The notes beneath the pieces are model-generated. The model was given only the letters and a program-made list of their open reading frames with translations. It did no database searches and was not told where the DNA came from. From contig JAHJTV010000010.1 of NCBI GenBank assembly GCA_018829445.1, positions 1 to 64,000 of the forward strand: a stretch of 64,000 nt of DNA. Direction: 5' to 3'. This DNA is from a bacterium. Its GTDB lineage: Bacteria; SAR324; XYD2-FULL-50-16. The position numbers and the translations under genes were made by a program. Of this stretch, positions 45,400-55,628 are shown one piece after another (within the stretch, counting starts at the first letter, position 1; each line of letters starts with the position of its first letter).

Positions 45400-48300
45400 T
45401 CAATATTCAAGATCATCCCGCTTGATCTCCAGTTTTTTCATTCTGGAATATAAGGTTGACGGGTGAATATCCAAAATTCGCGCTGCTCCTTTGAGCCCCC
45501 TTATTTTCCCCCTGGTGCGAGCCAGGGTTTGAAGAATCAGATCTTTTTCATGTTGCTGCAGGCTTTTGGAATTTGATTCAATCGGGCTCAATTGTTCGCT
45601 GAATTCTGAGAACAGTTTTGGGATTCTAAAAATGTCCCCCCTGCTGAGGATGATCCCTCTTTCTATAACATTTTCAAGTTCTCGTACATTTCCAGGCCAA
45701 TGATGGTTTACCAGTTTTTCCATCTCTTTATCCGGAAAACTGGAGAATCGTCTTCCCATTTTCAGGGAGAGGGTTTGGAGAAAATATCGGGAGAGAATAG
45801 GGATGTCTTCTTTCCGATCCCTTAAAGGCGGGGCTAGTATTGGAAATATATTAAGCCGGTAAAACAGGTCGGATCTGAAGGTACCATTGCGGACATCATT
45901 TTCAATATTCCGATTGGTTGCCGTAATCAGGCGAAAATCCGACCGGATGGTTTTTGTCCCGCCTAATCGTTCAAACTCTTGGTTTTGAAGCACCCGCAAT
46001 AGCTTGACCTGGATTTCCAGTGGCATCTCACCGATCTCATCTATAAAAAGAGTCCCCTTGTGGGCTAACTCGAAGCGACCGATATGCTGTTGGATTGCGC
46101 CGGAAAAGGCTCCTTTTTCATGACCAAACAGTTCACTGGCAATCAGATTATGGGGCAAAGCATTACAATTGATAGAAACAAAAGGATAATCGGCTCTGTT
46201 GCTCGATTTATGGATGGCTTTTGCAATCAGTTCTTTTCCGACTCCGGTTTCACCGAGGATCAACACTTTGGAACCGGTTTCGGCTACTTGTTTGATGTTG
46301 ACGATCACTCTGGTGATCTCCTTGCTCTGTCCAACAATGCCGAAAAAAGAGTTAACATTGGCAATTACATCGGAACTATCAATTTCTCCCTTTAGAATGG
46401 ACTGCAGCTCATCATCCAACTTCTGATTCTCAATGATTAATCCGGCAATGATGGAAAAAACGGAAAGAGATGACAGGTCATTCTCTTTGAAAGCATTGTG
46501 GATCAATCGATTGTCATGATAGATAACACCGGAATGATTACCCTTGAATTTTATCGGGACACAAATCATCGACCGTATCGGGTTGTTATCTTTTCTATCA
46601 GCGTCCACAGGGTGATTCTCCACTGTTCCCTTTTTGGCTTTTCTAACTTTTAGTATCAATTGTTCCGCAGCAGTGAATTCTGAATCAAGGGTTTGTTCCC
46701 TGGTGAGATTTCTGGAGGCTAACAAAAGGTAGGGCTTGCCATCCGTTTTAGGATTGTCCACGAAAATGCCACCCCTTTCCGCCCCTAACACTCGGTTGAT
46801 GATCGTTATCAGTTGAAGTAACAGCACAGAACTGTCGCTCTCCCTGGAAAATCTATCTACGAGAATCTGCAACTGGGATACAATATATGTGGTGTCTGAT
46901 TTCACCTTAAAAACCGGTTTTAAATCCGTGGGAATAATAATCGGTTTTATCTTTGTTAAGGTTTTTGATATCAATTGAAACTGGCTATCAGCTTTATCGG
47001 TTTCTCCGGTTTCCAGATATTGATTGGCAATCAACAACCTGGTCCTCGCCAGCTCAAAAGCGTGTCCGGACTGTTTAAGAAGCTCTTCCGATTTAACCAG
47101 CGACGTCAGACTCCGGTTTCTGTCTTTTGCAGTTTTGAGGATCAGCAGGGCCTGGTAGCGAAAAGCAATGCCCGACATTAAAAGGTTTCTACTTTTTTGG
47201 GCTTGTTTAATCTCATGGTGAATCGATAAATCCTCTATCTTTTTTAACCTGCCGTTTTCCATTTCCCAACACAATTCCAGTAAAAAGGGATATGGCCACA
47301 TGGACGCCTGCAACTGTTTTCTCTGGGAAGAGAACAACTGCAGATGTTTATTGCATTGGTTCGGTTTTCCTTGCAAGTATGCGGCATAAGCTGACAGAAG
47401 CTTGCAAAACAACGACAGAGTGCTGTCGGGCCATTTTTTTGCAGCACTGCTGCAGGATTGAATACATTCAATCGCTTTTTCAATCTTCTGAATATTCAAA
47501 TAGGCAATTGCCAGCACACTGTCGATAAATGCCCTCAAAAATGTCTGTTTATCGGAAACTGCCAAGGATCTCATGGAATGTAGCATACCAAACCCCTGGG
47601 CTACCTCACCGACCAGTGTGTAGCAATATCCTACCGTGGCTACAGCCAAAAGTGAAAAATCAACTTTGGGTCCGTCTTCCGATTCAATGGCCATCTGCTC
47701 ATAGATGGTAATGGAATCATTAAACCGTCCCTGCCAGTAATGAAAAAAAGTGCTAAAGATTGTGATCGCACGATTGTGACTTTTATCTTTGATGGTTTTT
47801 GAAATTTCCCATCCCTGCTGAAAACGCCTGATTGCAGTTGAATAGTTGGAACGGTACCACTCGTTTTTGGCAAGGTGCATCTGAATAAGTGCCGTTGCCT
47901 TTCTGTTTTCATACAATTCTGCAATTTTAAGAGCCTTCTTTAAAATAGACAGGGTTTGTACGATATCAAACTTAACATCTGCTATTCTGGAATACTTGAT
48001 AACCGTATTGATCAAAATATCCTGAATCTCATCACTCTCAAGTTTAAATAGAATATGAATGGCGTCCAGATAGCTTTTTAAAGCTCCTTTAACATTTGAT
48101 GTTTTTAAAAAAATATCGCCTGCCTCAATGATCTTCAGGGACTTTGACAAGGTGTCAGGAACGCCTGAAAGATAATCTGACATTCGCAGGGCTTTGTCCT
48201 CATTATCTGGGAGATTCTGGGACAAGATAATAGCTATTTTCTCCTGCAGGATCTCTTTTTCATGTAAATCCAGCTTTTTTTGTAACTCCAACTGGAAAGC

Positions 48301-48471
48301 CCGGTCGGAAAAAATGAAGTATTCAAAGTTTATTTTTGATAGAATTCCCGTTTCCATGGCATCTTCCAATTCCTCAAGCACCAACGATGCTTTTTGCCCC
48401 GAAAGCTGAATTAACCAGTCTATTGAGAACTCCCCATGGAACAGTGAAGCAGCTGATAGAATATTTGTCAT
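45400..48471 (-). CDS. Sigma-54-dependent activator with TPR and GAF domains
   Basis: A 1,023-residue regulator. Residues ~1-80 look like the winged-helix/linker of a MalT/AAA-type module (LSAASLFHGEFSIDWLIQLSG). Residues ~85-530 are TPR-like helices, 540-690 a GAF domain (GVIYHDNRLIHNAF), and ~715-950 the sigma-54 AAA+ domain with Walker A GETGVGKE (~740), the RNAP-contact loop GAFSGA (~787; usually GAFTGA) and LFIDEIGEMPLEIQ. The C-terminus is a Fis-type HTH (GAARILDIHPSTLYSRMKKL). No receiver domain is present, so it senses a ligand or protein partner rather than a kinase. The target genes are not evident in the window. Confidence 0.9.
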   Translation of the reverse strand: MTNILSAASLFHGEFSIDWLIQLSGQKASLVLEELEDAMETGILSKINFEYFIFSDRAFQLELQKKLDLHEKEILQEKIAIILSQNLPDNEDKALRMSDYLSGVPDTLSKSLKIIEAGDIFLKTSNVKGALKSYLDAIHILFKLESDEIQDILINTVIKYSRIADVKFDIVQTLSILKKALKIAELYENRKATALIQMHLAKNEWYRSNYSTAIRRFQQGWEISKTIKDKSHNRAITIFSTFFHYWQGRFNDSITIYEQMAIESEDGPKVDFSLLAVATVGYCYTLVGEVAQGFGMLHSMRSLAVSDKQTFLRAFIDSVLAIAYLNIQKIEKAIECIQSCSSAAKKWPDSTLSLFCKLLSAYAAYLQGKPNQCNKHLQLFSSQRKQLQASMWPYPFLLELCWEMENGRLKKIEDLSIHHEIKQAQKSRNLLMSGIAFRYQALLILKTAKDRNRSLTSLVKSEELLKQSGHAFELARTRLLIANQYLETGETDKADSQFQLISKTLTKIKPIIIPTDLKPVFKVKSDTTYIVSQLQILVDRFSRESDSSVLLLQLITIINRVLGAERGGIFVDNPKTDGKPYLLLASRNLTREQTLDSEFTAAEQLILKVRKAKKGTVENHPVDADRKDNNPIRSMICVPIKFKGNHSGVIYHDNRLIHNAFKENDLSSLSVFSIIAGLIIENQKLDDELQSILKGEIDSSDVIANVNSFFGIVGQSKEITRVIVNIKQVAETGSKVLILGETGVGKELIAKAIHKSSNRADYPFVSINCNALPHNLIASELFGHEKGAFSGAIQQHIGRFELAHKGTLFIDEIGEMPLEIQVKLLRVLQNQEFERLGGTKTIRSDFRLITATNRNIENDVRNGTFRSDLFYRLNIFPILAPPLRDRKEDIPILSRYFLQTLSLKMGRRFSSFPDKEMEKLVNHHWPGNVRELENVIERGIILSRGDIFRIPKLFSEFSEQLSPIESNSKSLQQHEKDLILQTLARTRGKIRGLKGAARILDIHPSTLYSRMKKLEIKRDDLEY

Positions 48472-48610
48472 GATGTTTTCCTGAAACTTGATGGCGCTTC
48501 AATAATCAGCAAACTCAAAAATTGTATTAGCAGAATCCGAAATATGAGTAACTGCCGGCTTAATGCTTATGATCATATTGGGGGAAAAGACCACAGTCAA
48601 CGCTAACCGT

Positions 48611-48650
48611 CTATATATCGATGAAAAAGACTGTTACCATCGATATATAG
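48611..48650. repeat. Perfect 13-base inverted repeat
   Basis: CTATATATCGATG and its exact complement CATCGATATATAG are separated by 14 bases (48624-48637). There is no T-run, so it is not a typical intrinsic terminator. About 140 bases upstream of the sigma-54 activator start, it could be an operator bound by a dimeric or tetrameric protein. Confidence 0.6.
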
Positions 48651-48949
48651 AAGAATGATAACCTGCACAAAGCTACATCTCATAAGGGCAAAAATAAGTA
48701 CATGTAGCCAATGGCAAGGATTAAGGTATGACGAAGATATTTTGCCTTCAAAACTTTGCCTGAGTCGGCTGGGTAAGTCCGCCTAACTGTTTTTTCGCGG
48801 ATTGTTGAAACTATAAATCAAGAGGATTGAGACACTTAAACAATACAACGAATGTAAGAAAACCATTCTACACCGTCAAATCTTTTTGAATCTCTCGAAA
48901 AAGCCAGAAAGGAGATACTCAGTGTATTGAAAATTCTTGAAAAAGAAGA

Positions 48950-48986
48950 GTGAGACCACTAAAACCTTTGGTGGTCATGGTCTCAC
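48950..48986. terminator. Possible stem-loop downstream of the second chemoreceptor
   Basis: GTGAGACCA and TGGTCTCAC are perfect 9-base arms, with an inner CCAC/GTGG pairing. The stem lies 43 bases past the stop of the minus-strand chemoreceptor gene, a suitable place for a terminator, though no strong T-run follows. Confidence 0.4.
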
Positions 48987-49029
48987 AGTCACGAGAGGTA
49001 GATAAAATTTACATGAGGATGGAAACAGA

Positions 49030-50598
49030 TTAAACCGTAAAACTGGATAGTTCGTCATTAACCTTATCTGCCATTTGCTCAAGTGTTTCCATAGTTCTGG
49101 CAATCTGTTTCACCGTACTTGACAGTTCCTGAGCTGATGATGAGTTTCTTTCACTAATACTTACCACCCCTTCCGCCGCATGAGCAACTTCAGTCATACT
49201 GGTGTTCTGTTCTGTAAGCTTTGAGGCCGCCTTGGTGGTCATTGAAGAGATTTGTTGTACCAATTTAATAATTCTCTGTAATACCTTTCTGGTATCCTGG
49301 ATTACCTCAGTACCGACCTGGATATTACTGGTACTGGTTTCGATCAGCTCCTGGATCTCTACTACAGAGGTTGCACTTTTTTCGGCAAGTTTCCCCACTT
49401 CATCAGCAACAACTGCAAAACCTTTTCCGTAATCACCGGCTTTGGCTGCCTCAATTGCGGCATTCAAAGAAAGCAGGTTGGTCCTGTTGGAAATATCGGT
49501 AATTACCCCCACAATATCCTCAATCTGGATACCACTTTCCTGGATTTTTGTCATGGATTCGTCAACTTTGATAATGGAAGTAGTTACGGCTTCTGTTTCG
49601 CTTTCTGCTGAACTGGCGATTTTCTGCAATTCATTAATTTCACCGGTTATTTCACTTAGGGTTTCGGTTATGCTCATGATGAGGTTACGACTCATATTAA
49701 GCAGATTTACCTCTTGATTGGCATTTTGCGCAATACTATCTGTTGCCCGCTCAATCTGAATGGTAGTTGACGCCACCTCTCCGGAAGAGCTGCCCAGTAC
49801 TTTTGCATTATTGATAAAATTACTGAACATGACCGACAGAGTGTCGGCAAGCTGATCCAGAATCTGTGCAACCTGCGAGATCTCGTCCTGTCCCTTGATA
49901 TTGGTTCTGGCAAAAAATCTTCCATTTCCGAGATCATTAATCATATTAATAACCTTGGCAAGTGGCTTGGTTATAAGTGAAATATTCCAGAATGACAGCA
50001 CGATAAACATCAAACCCCCAATGGAGGATAAGATGATAAGAAGTCTCGAGGCTTGCTCCTGGAATCTTTTTTCCCTTTGGTAGAGCTGAAAGGTTGCTTC
50101 TCTTTTGGAGGATGCCAGTTGATCGAGGAAATCTATCAACCTCTGTCTTGAAGCCGCCCAACGTCGGTTATAATCCGTTTTGTCCTTGATGGTTGGATCA
50201 AGGTTAGCCTGTTGATACTCTTTCGAATTTTGTTTGAAGCTGTTGTAAACTTGATTAAAAGCGGTATCCTGTTCGGCTCCGGCTTCCGCTTTTTTGATTT
50301 CAAGCCACAGACTCTCAATTTCCTGTAGAGATTCAGTTAAGATAATACCAGCGCTTATCGGATCATCCGAGCTTTCATATCGATCCGGAGTAAAAGAGCG
50401 TGAAATCAGCTGCATCGCCCTGACGTTGTCCAGAATGACAAATCCCTTTTCATGGATTTGTCTAAGTGCTTCATTGGAACGCTGCCCCAGAAAGTAAAAA
50501 GCCCCGACGAAAAATACAATACCTACAATACTGACAATCAACATCAGCCAGATTTTTGTCGCAATTCTGTTAATATTGAGAATTGATAAAAATTTCAT
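49030..50598 (-). CDS. Methyl-accepting chemotaxis protein, four-helix-bundle sensor
   Basis: A 522-residue chemoreceptor with a membrane helix at about 15-38, a ~145-residue helical periplasmic sensor, a second membrane helix at about 187-209 ([20 protein letters not shown]) and HAMP to about 260. The signalling domain's conserved tip reads [20 protein letters not shown] then [19 protein letters not shown]. It is shorter than the first chemoreceptor and has a different sensor class. Ligand unknown. Confidence 0.9.
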   Translation of the reverse strand: MKFLSILNINRIATKIWLMLIVSIVGIVFFVGAFYFLGQRSNEALRQIHEKGFVILDNVRAMQLISRSFTPDRYESSDDPISAGIILTESLQEIESLWLEIKKAEAGAEQDTAFNQVYNSFKQNSKEYQQANLDPTIKDKTDYNRRWAASRQRLIDFLDQLASSKREATFQLYQREKRFQEQASRLLIILSSIGGLMFIVLSFWNISLITKPLAKVINMINDLGNGRFFARTNIKGQDEISQVAQILDQLADTLSVMFSNFINNAKVLGSSSGEVASTTIQIERATDSIAQNANQEVNLLNMSRNLIMSITETLSEITGEINELQKIASSAESETEAVTTSIIKVDESMTKIQESGIQIEDIVGVITDISNRTNLLSLNAAIEAAKAGDYGKGFAVVADEVGKLAEKSATSVVEIQELIETSTSNIQVGTEVIQDTRKVLQRIIKLVQQISSMTTKAASKLTEQNTSMTEVAHAAEGVVSISERNSSSAQELSSTVKQIARTMETLEQMADKVNDELSSFTV

Positions 50599-51135
50599 TG
50601 GCTTATTCCCTCCCTTGTGACAAAGTTAAGATTGATTCCCAACGCAAAAATATTCAGTCGTTTCTTGACCTGGTTTGGATTTTCCCTGGTCTATCGTGAT
50701 GTCTAAGACAAATCTCCTTAATCTAACGCCTTTGCTTGTCCATTGATTAAGATGACTATTACCGCTAAAGCCAAGCCTGTCAAGCAACAAATACTGATTC
50801 TCCAGGCAGACTTCTTAACGAATGCAAATGGGTTCTGCTTTGATAGCAAGATGTTAGGGGTGATGTCACGATCAATCCTTTTGCAGACTTAACTTAGAAC
50901 AAATTCGCTGATTTATCAAAGCATTTTTTATGCTAAATATAGTGATGCTTATGCCCCTGCAATGATTGAAGACATCATTTATTAACAATTCAGCACGGAA
51001 GGAATTTTAAAAAGTGTATAAAACTAATTAATTAAATTATTAAAGCGATTTTAGGTGTTATCCTGTTTGACAAATGGTACAAATATCTTTATTTTTAAAG
51101 ATTATTTGATAATTCGACATTAAGTATGAGGGATC
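50599..51135. other. Intergenic region upstream of rpmH
   Basis: AT-rich, about 540 bases. In many bacteria this side of rpmH carries dnaA or oriC. I see no cluster of TTATCCACA-type DnaA boxes and no dnaA here, so an origin is not supported. The rpmH promoter must lie near its right end; GAGGG precedes the ATG. Confidence 0.4.
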
Positions 51136-51270
51136 ATGAAAAGAACATTTCAACCGAACAATAGAAGACGAAAAATGAAGCATGGATTTCGTCTGAGAAT
51201 GTCTACAAAAGCAGGTAGAAACGTAATAAAAAACAGAAGAAGAAAAGGCAGAAAAAAGCTGAGTGCATAG
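51136..51270 (+). CDS. rpmH: 50S ribosomal protein L34
   Basis: Forty-four residues: [20 protein letters not shown], then [20 protein letters not shown] and a short KLSA tail. This is the complete, highly basic L34 signature at standard length. GAGGG stands 5 nt before ATG. Its stop overlaps the GTG start of rnpA, the usual rpmH-rnpA arrangement. Confidence 0.97.
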   Translation: MKRTFQPNNRRRKMKHGFRLRMSTKAGRNVIKNRRRKGRKKLSA

Positions 51271-51637
51271 GACGCAAGGAAAGAGATACGGTTTTTCTAA
51301 AAAGCACAGGCTAACGGGTAAAAACGATATTAATTTACTGTTTCAAAAAGGTAAATTTAAGTCCTGTGGCTTTTTAAAATTCCGCTATCTTTCACAAACC
51401 AGAGGTTACACCCGGGTTGTTATTTCGATTTCGAAGAGAGTGGGTAAAGCGCCTGTTAGGAATCGTTTAAAACGACTGATAAGGGAAACACTGCGTACTT
51501 CCGATTTTTTGCGGAACAGAACAATGGATTGTGCCATCTTTATCACCAGACCCCTTCAAAAAAAACCTTCCCTGGAGTCGGTGCAAAAGTACGTTTCACG
51601 ATTCTTTCTAGACCTTCCCGATGAGTATAAAACGTAA
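51263..51637 (+). CDS. rnpA: Ribonuclease P protein component
   Basis: A 124-residue basic protein that assists the RNase P RNA in 5' maturation of tRNA. The start is a GTG inside the rpmH 3' end, and the family opening [20 protein letters not shown] follows. The RNR signature reads [15 protein letters not shown]. Length and order in the rpmH cluster are standard. It overlaps the yidD start by 17 nt. Confidence 0.95.
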   Translation: MHRTQGKRYGFSKKHRLTGKNDINLLFQKGKFKSCGFLKFRYLSQTRGYTRVVISISKRVGKAPVRNRLKRLIRETLRTSDFLRNRTMDCAIFITRPLQKKPSLESVQKYVSRFFLDLPDEYKT

Positions 51638-51887
51638 AATAAACCTTTTGCTAAGCAGTCCGTTTTTGGCCCTGATCTACGTTTACCAGCGATTCTTTTC
51701 GATTTTTTTACCGCCTGCCTGTATCTTTTGGCCAAGTTGTTCAGAGTATTCAAAGCAAGCACTAAAAAAACACGGTTTGATTCTGGGACTGTATTTGTCC
51801 ATCAGAAGATTATCTCGCTGCCATCCTTTCCATGAGGGAGGGATAGACGAGGTCCCCGAAACACTACACTTTCATAGAAACAAATAA
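51621..51887 (+). CDS. yidD: Membrane protein insertion efficiency factor YidD
   Basis: Eighty-eight residues with the YidD core: ALIYVYQRFFSIFLPPACIF followed by WPSCSEYSKQALKKHGLILG and RCHPFHEGGIDEVPE. It has one amphipathic membrane-associated helix and the conserved cysteines. It probably assists YidC, encoded 2 bases downstream. Confidence 0.95.
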   Translation: MSIKRKINLLLSSPFLALIYVYQRFFSIFLPPACIFWPSCSEYSKQALKKHGLILGLYLSIRRLSRCHPFHEGGIDEVPETLHFHRNK

Positions 51888-51889
51888 CA

Positions 51890-53659
51890 ATGGATAGAAA
51901 CTTCTTACTGGCATTTCTATTGTCAACACTGGCAATTTTTGGATATTACACATTTTTTCCGCCTGATGGACCAAAAACAGAGAACGAACAAAAGATTGAG
52001 TCCGTTCAGACTGCTGAAACAGGAGAGGAAATACAATCTGTCAAGACAATTGCCGAGCCTGAGTCCCAGGAACCAATGGTTGGGGGTTCGGAGTCACTTC
52101 CCAGGAAAAATGTTAAGATTGATTCCGATTTGTATTCCATTGAGATAGATTCCCAAAATGGATCGTTAAGCAGCTTTATCCTTAATAAGTATAAGTACTC
52201 CACTGAATCTCATTTTAGTGTCACCAAGTTTTTCTTTTCCCTGTTTTCAGGGAAAGAGGAAGAGCAAGTTCCCTATGATCCAAACAGGATGGTCAATATG
52301 GCAGGGGATGTTTCCGAAAAGAACTCAATTTGGAAACTGCAACTCGGACCTGAAGAGTCCAATGTCAACTATCAGGTTTCAGCAGAAAAGATCAATGTCA
52401 CTTCATTTCCGGAGACTCTTGAACTGAAGACCAAACTGGCTTCGGGATTGGAAATTCGAAAGATTCTGACCTTTCACCCTGACTCCTATAAGATTGATAT
52501 GGAAATCAAAGCGGTGAACCGGACAGGAGTTGAACAGACAATCAATCCCAGGATTAATTTTGGTGCGGGAGGTGAGGCGATTACAGGTGAAACCCTGCCA
52601 CAACCCAAAGTTGCTGTTACTTTTATTGATGAAGACTTTGAAAAACATGATGGCGGTGACGTAGAGAATGTCTTGAGCTTTAACAATTCTTTATGGGCCG
52701 GGTTGATGGATAAATATTTTATCAGTATTGCTAAAACAGTTGACGGCACTCTGTTTAACGGTACACTCAAGCCGATGGATTCCATTCTTGATAGTAAAAG
52801 TGTAGTTGTTCCGCAATTGTTTTATACTGATGACCCCATTCGTTTGGAAAACAATCAGGAATATAACAGGAAATTCCAACTCTATATCGGACCGAAAGTT
52901 GAATCCAGACTTGAGAGATTCGATTACTACCTCCCCCAGGCAATGGATCTCGGGTGGTTTGAAATCTTGGCCAGACCATTGTTAAGCCTTTTAAGGTGGC
53001 TCCAGGGTTATGTAGTCAATTGGGGTATTGCAATCATAATTCTTACGATTATTGTCAGAGCAGCCATGTTCCCGCTTGCGTTTAAAGGGATGATCTCCAT
53101 GAGAAAAATGCAGGCATTGAGTCCCAAAATTACAGCTCTGAGAGAGAAGTATAAGGGGAATAAGGAAAAGTTAAACCAAGAGATAATGAAGTTTTACAGC
53201 CAGAACAAGGTCAATCCCATGGGAGGCTGTTTGCCGATGGTACTTCAGATTCCAATCTTCATTGCACTGTACCAGGCTTTGCTCCCCGCAATCGAATTGA
53301 GACATACGCCTTTTTTCCTGTTCTGGTCGGACTTGTCAGCAAATGATTATACGTTGATCCTGCCCATCTTGATGGGCGCCAGCATGTTTTTCCAACAAAG
53401 CCTGACGCCAACACCTACCATGGACCCGACGCAGGCCAAGGTTATGAAATGGATGCCGGTGATGATGGTGCTGTTCTTTCTGAATATGCCTTCAGGGTTG
53501 GTTTTGTACTGGGTTATCAGTAATATTATATCCGTCGGTCAGCAGTTGATTATTAATCACGTTTTGCCTCCGGCTCAGGTTTCCACCGATATTAAAGCAA
53601 AAGGCAAAGCCAAAGCTGACACAGCTAAAAAGGGAAAGGGCAGTAAGGTTAAAAAGTAG
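51890..53659 (+). CDS. yidC: Membrane protein insertase YidC
   Basis: A 589-residue Oxa1/YidC insertase of the Gram-negative type: an N-terminal helix (LLAFLLSTLAIFGYYTFF), a large periplasmic beta-domain at about 75-340, and a conserved five-helix core (GWFEILARPLLSLLRWLQGY, NWGIAIIILTIIVRAAMFPL, NPMGGCLPMVLQIPIFIALY). The Arg of IIVRAAMF is the conserved groove residue. The C-terminus is Lys-rich. It inserts and folds inner-membrane proteins with or without SecYEG. Its stop is 1 base from the convergent yifB stop, leaving no room for a conventional terminator. Confidence 0.97.
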   Translation: MDRNFLLAFLLSTLAIFGYYTFFPPDGPKTENEQKIESVQTAETGEEIQSVKTIAEPESQEPMVGGSESLPRKNVKIDSDLYSIEIDSQNGSLSSFILNKYKYSTESHFSVTKFFFSLFSGKEEEQVPYDPNRMVNMAGDVSEKNSIWKLQLGPEESNVNYQVSAEKINVTSFPETLELKTKLASGLEIRKILTFHPDSYKIDMEIKAVNRTGVEQTINPRINFGAGGEAITGETLPQPKVAVTFIDEDFEKHDGGDVENVLSFNNSLWAGLMDKYFISIAKTVDGTLFNGTLKPMDSILDSKSVVVPQLFYTDDPIRLENNQEYNRKFQLYIGPKVESRLERFDYYLPQAMDLGWFEILARPLLSLLRWLQGYVVNWGIAIIILTIIVRAAMFPLAFKGMISMRKMQALSPKITALREKYKGNKEKLNQEIMKFYSQNKVNPMGGCLPMVLQIPIFIALYQALLPAIELRHTPFFLFWSDLSANDYTLILPILMGASMFFQQSLTPTPTMDPTQAKVMKWMPVMMVLFFLNMPSGLVLYWVISNIISVGQQLIINHVLPPAQVSTDIKAKGKAKADTAKKGKGSKVKK

Positions 53660-53660
53660 A

Positions 53661-55196
53661 TCAAAAATGCAACTCCTTGTCCAGGCATCGATAGTTAACC
53701 GCCTCTGAAAGATGCCTGGTTTCAACCCTCTCCGATTCCTCAAGATCCGCAATTGTCCTCGCAACCTTCAAAATGCTGTCATGAGCTCGTCCGCTCAATT
53801 TGTATGTCGTCAAAGCACAGGACAGAAGATCGTGTCCATCCTGTCTAAGCTGACAATACCTTTCCACCTCCTTATGATTCATATTGGCATTGTACTGGGT
53901 TTCACTGTGACTAAAGCGCTCCAGTTGAACCGCACGTGCCACAAGAACCCGATCTCGGATGGTCTGGCTGGATTCTCCCCTTTTGGAAAAGTTTATCTCT
54001 TCATAGCTGAGGGCCGGCATCTCAATCTGCAGATCAATCCGATCCAGCAGGGGACCAGATATTTTTGAACGATATTTTAAAATGCTGGCAGCCGAACACA
54101 GGCATTCTTTGCCTCCATCGCCTAAATATCCGCAAGGACATGGATTCATTGCCGCTAAAAGAATATAATCGGAGGGAAAGGATAGCGACATCACCGCCCT
54201 GGATATGACCACTTTTTTATCTTCGAGCGGTTGCCTCAGCAGATCCAGAACCGAACGAGGAAATTCGGGCAGTTCGTCCAGAAATAAAACCCCATGATGA
54301 GCCAGGGAAACTTCTCCCGGTTTAGGACTTGACCCTCCTCCGATCAATCCGGCACCCGAGGCTGAGTGATGTGGATGTCGAAACGGCCTGGTTGTGACCA
54401 GGTGGTGATCTTTGGCTATGGTTCCGGCTATGGAGTGGATCTTGGTAACCTCCAACGCTTCTTCAAAGGTTAAAGCCGGCAAGATACTCGGCAATCGCTT
54501 CGATAGCATGCTTTTTCCTGATCCGGGAGGACCTGAAAGCAGAACATTGTGTCGGCCTGCAGCTGCAATTTCCAGTGTGCGCTTGGCCGATTCCTGACCT
54601 TTAACATCGGAAAAATCCAATTGATAGTCGGGCGAAACCTCTTCTCCCGGGAGTGATTTGCATACATATTCCGTTAAGTGCCCACGGTTTGAAAAATGAT
54701 TAAAAACCTCCTCCAGGTGTGAAGCAGTCAAAACTGTTAACCCACTCACCAAGGCAGACGCAGATCCGTTTTCCGTCGGCACGATCAGGGTGGTAATCCC
54801 TGCTTTTTTTGCTGCCAGGGCCACTGCCAAAATCCCTTCGACCGGGCGGATTTTTCCCTCCAGCGACAGTTCCCCAATAATCAGATAGGACTCCAGGCAG
54901 CCGGTGGGAATTTGCCGACTTGCCTCCAATACAGTTAAAGCGATGGGCAGATCAAACCCTGTTCCTACTTTTTTGATATCAGCGGGGGCCAGATTAACAA
55001 TCACTTTTCGTATGGGGAACTCTCCGTAGGAGTTATTCAGAGCTGCCATGATTCGTTCCCTACTCTCCTTGATCGTACCATCGGGTAGCCCCACAATATT
55101 AAAGCCTCCAAGTCCCAGGCTGATATCTGCTTCAACCTCTATAATATGAGCGTCGATACCGATAATGGTTGCGGTGAATGTTTGAGAAGTTGTCAT
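53661..55196 (-). CDS. yifB: YifB/ComM family Mg-chelatase-like AAA+ ATPase
   Basis: A 511-residue protein. The N-terminal lon-protease-S16-like domain (HIIEVEADISLGLGGFNIVG) is followed by an AAA+ Mg-chelatase domain with Walker A LSGPPGSGKSML, FRHPHHSASGAGLIGGG, and VLFLDELPEFPRSVLDLLRQ. The C-terminal MNHKEVERYC...LSGRAHDSILKVARTIADL is the family end. ComM relatives act as branch-migration helicases in natural transformation, a known role for the family. Length is standard. Confidence 0.95.
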   Translation of the reverse strand: MTTSQTFTATIIGIDAHIIEVEADISLGLGGFNIVGLPDGTIKESRERIMAALNNSYGEFPIRKVIVNLAPADIKKVGTGFDLPIALTVLEASRQIPTGCLESYLIIGELSLEGKIRPVEGILAVALAAKKAGITTLIVPTENGSASALVSGLTVLTASHLEEVFNHFSNRGHLTEYVCKSLPGEEVSPDYQLDFSDVKGQESAKRTLEIAAAGRHNVLLSGPPGSGKSMLSKRLPSILPALTFEEALEVTKIHSIAGTIAKDHHLVTTRPFRHPHHSASGAGLIGGGSSPKPGEVSLAHHGVLFLDELPEFPRSVLDLLRQPLEDKKVVISRAVMSLSFPSDYILLAAMNPCPCGYLGDGGKECLCSAASILKYRSKISGPLLDRIDLQIEMPALSYEEINFSKRGESSQTIRDRVLVARAVQLERFSHSETQYNANMNHKEVERYCQLRQDGHDLLSCALTTYKLSGRAHDSILKVARTIADLEESERVETRHLSEAVNYRCLDKELHF

Positions 55197-55628
55197 TTTT
55201 TCCTGTTTGAACGAACAGCTTTTTCAGGTGTTGTCTTTTTCGGTGTTGATTTTTAAAAAGATTTTTTTTTGAAACACTGTTACTCAGAAAAAGAGATTCG
55301 TCAAGAAAACAGTTGATTGAGAATCTGTACCGGATGGGAGCAATATTGGGTTTGTCATAGGATTACTCCTTCTGAAAAGGATTCCTCTTGAGTTTTGCTA
55401 CAGCTGGAGCTATGATCATGATGTACCTTCGGAATAGAATCACCGGCCGCTATCGAATGGCAGAATTTCGGGGCGCAGGAATCTGTTTGCGATCGATGTG
55501 CCTGGATATCTTTATCTGGGTATTAAAAACCATAATACCAGGTTTCTCGATTTTTTTTTCATATTCATAAAAATTCCGTGTTTCTTGGATCGGAACAATG
55601 GAATAACACCATCAATTACGAGGCAATC
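55197..55628. other. Intergenic region, nothing certain
   Basis: About 430 bases between divergent yifB and the kinase-like gene. CTGTTTGAACGAACAGC followed by TTTTT (about 55203-55225) is a short hairpin plus T-run readable on the plus strand. A 60-codon frame (55388-55570) looks like chance. Confidence 0.35.

Larger units (their letters stand above)
48472..49029. other. Intergenic region with two strong inverted repeats
   Basis: Between two minus-strand genes. It holds a perfect 13-base palindrome (48611-48650) and a nested stem near the chemoreceptor 3' end (48950-48986), both annotated separately. A run of codons near 48875-48953 (FESLEKARKEILSVLKILEK) lacks a start and may be a fragment. 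Confidence 0.4.

Noticed and set aside
48875..48953. Short coding-like stretch FESLEKARKEILSVLKILEK
   Set aside because: No start codon in frame and only about 30 codons; may be a remnant but cannot be called.
50599..51135. Replication origin next to rpmH
   Set aside because: No dnaA gene and no cluster of DnaA boxes were seen.
55388..55570. 60-codon frame upstream of the kinase-like gene
   Set aside because: No ribosome-binding site or recognisable pattern.
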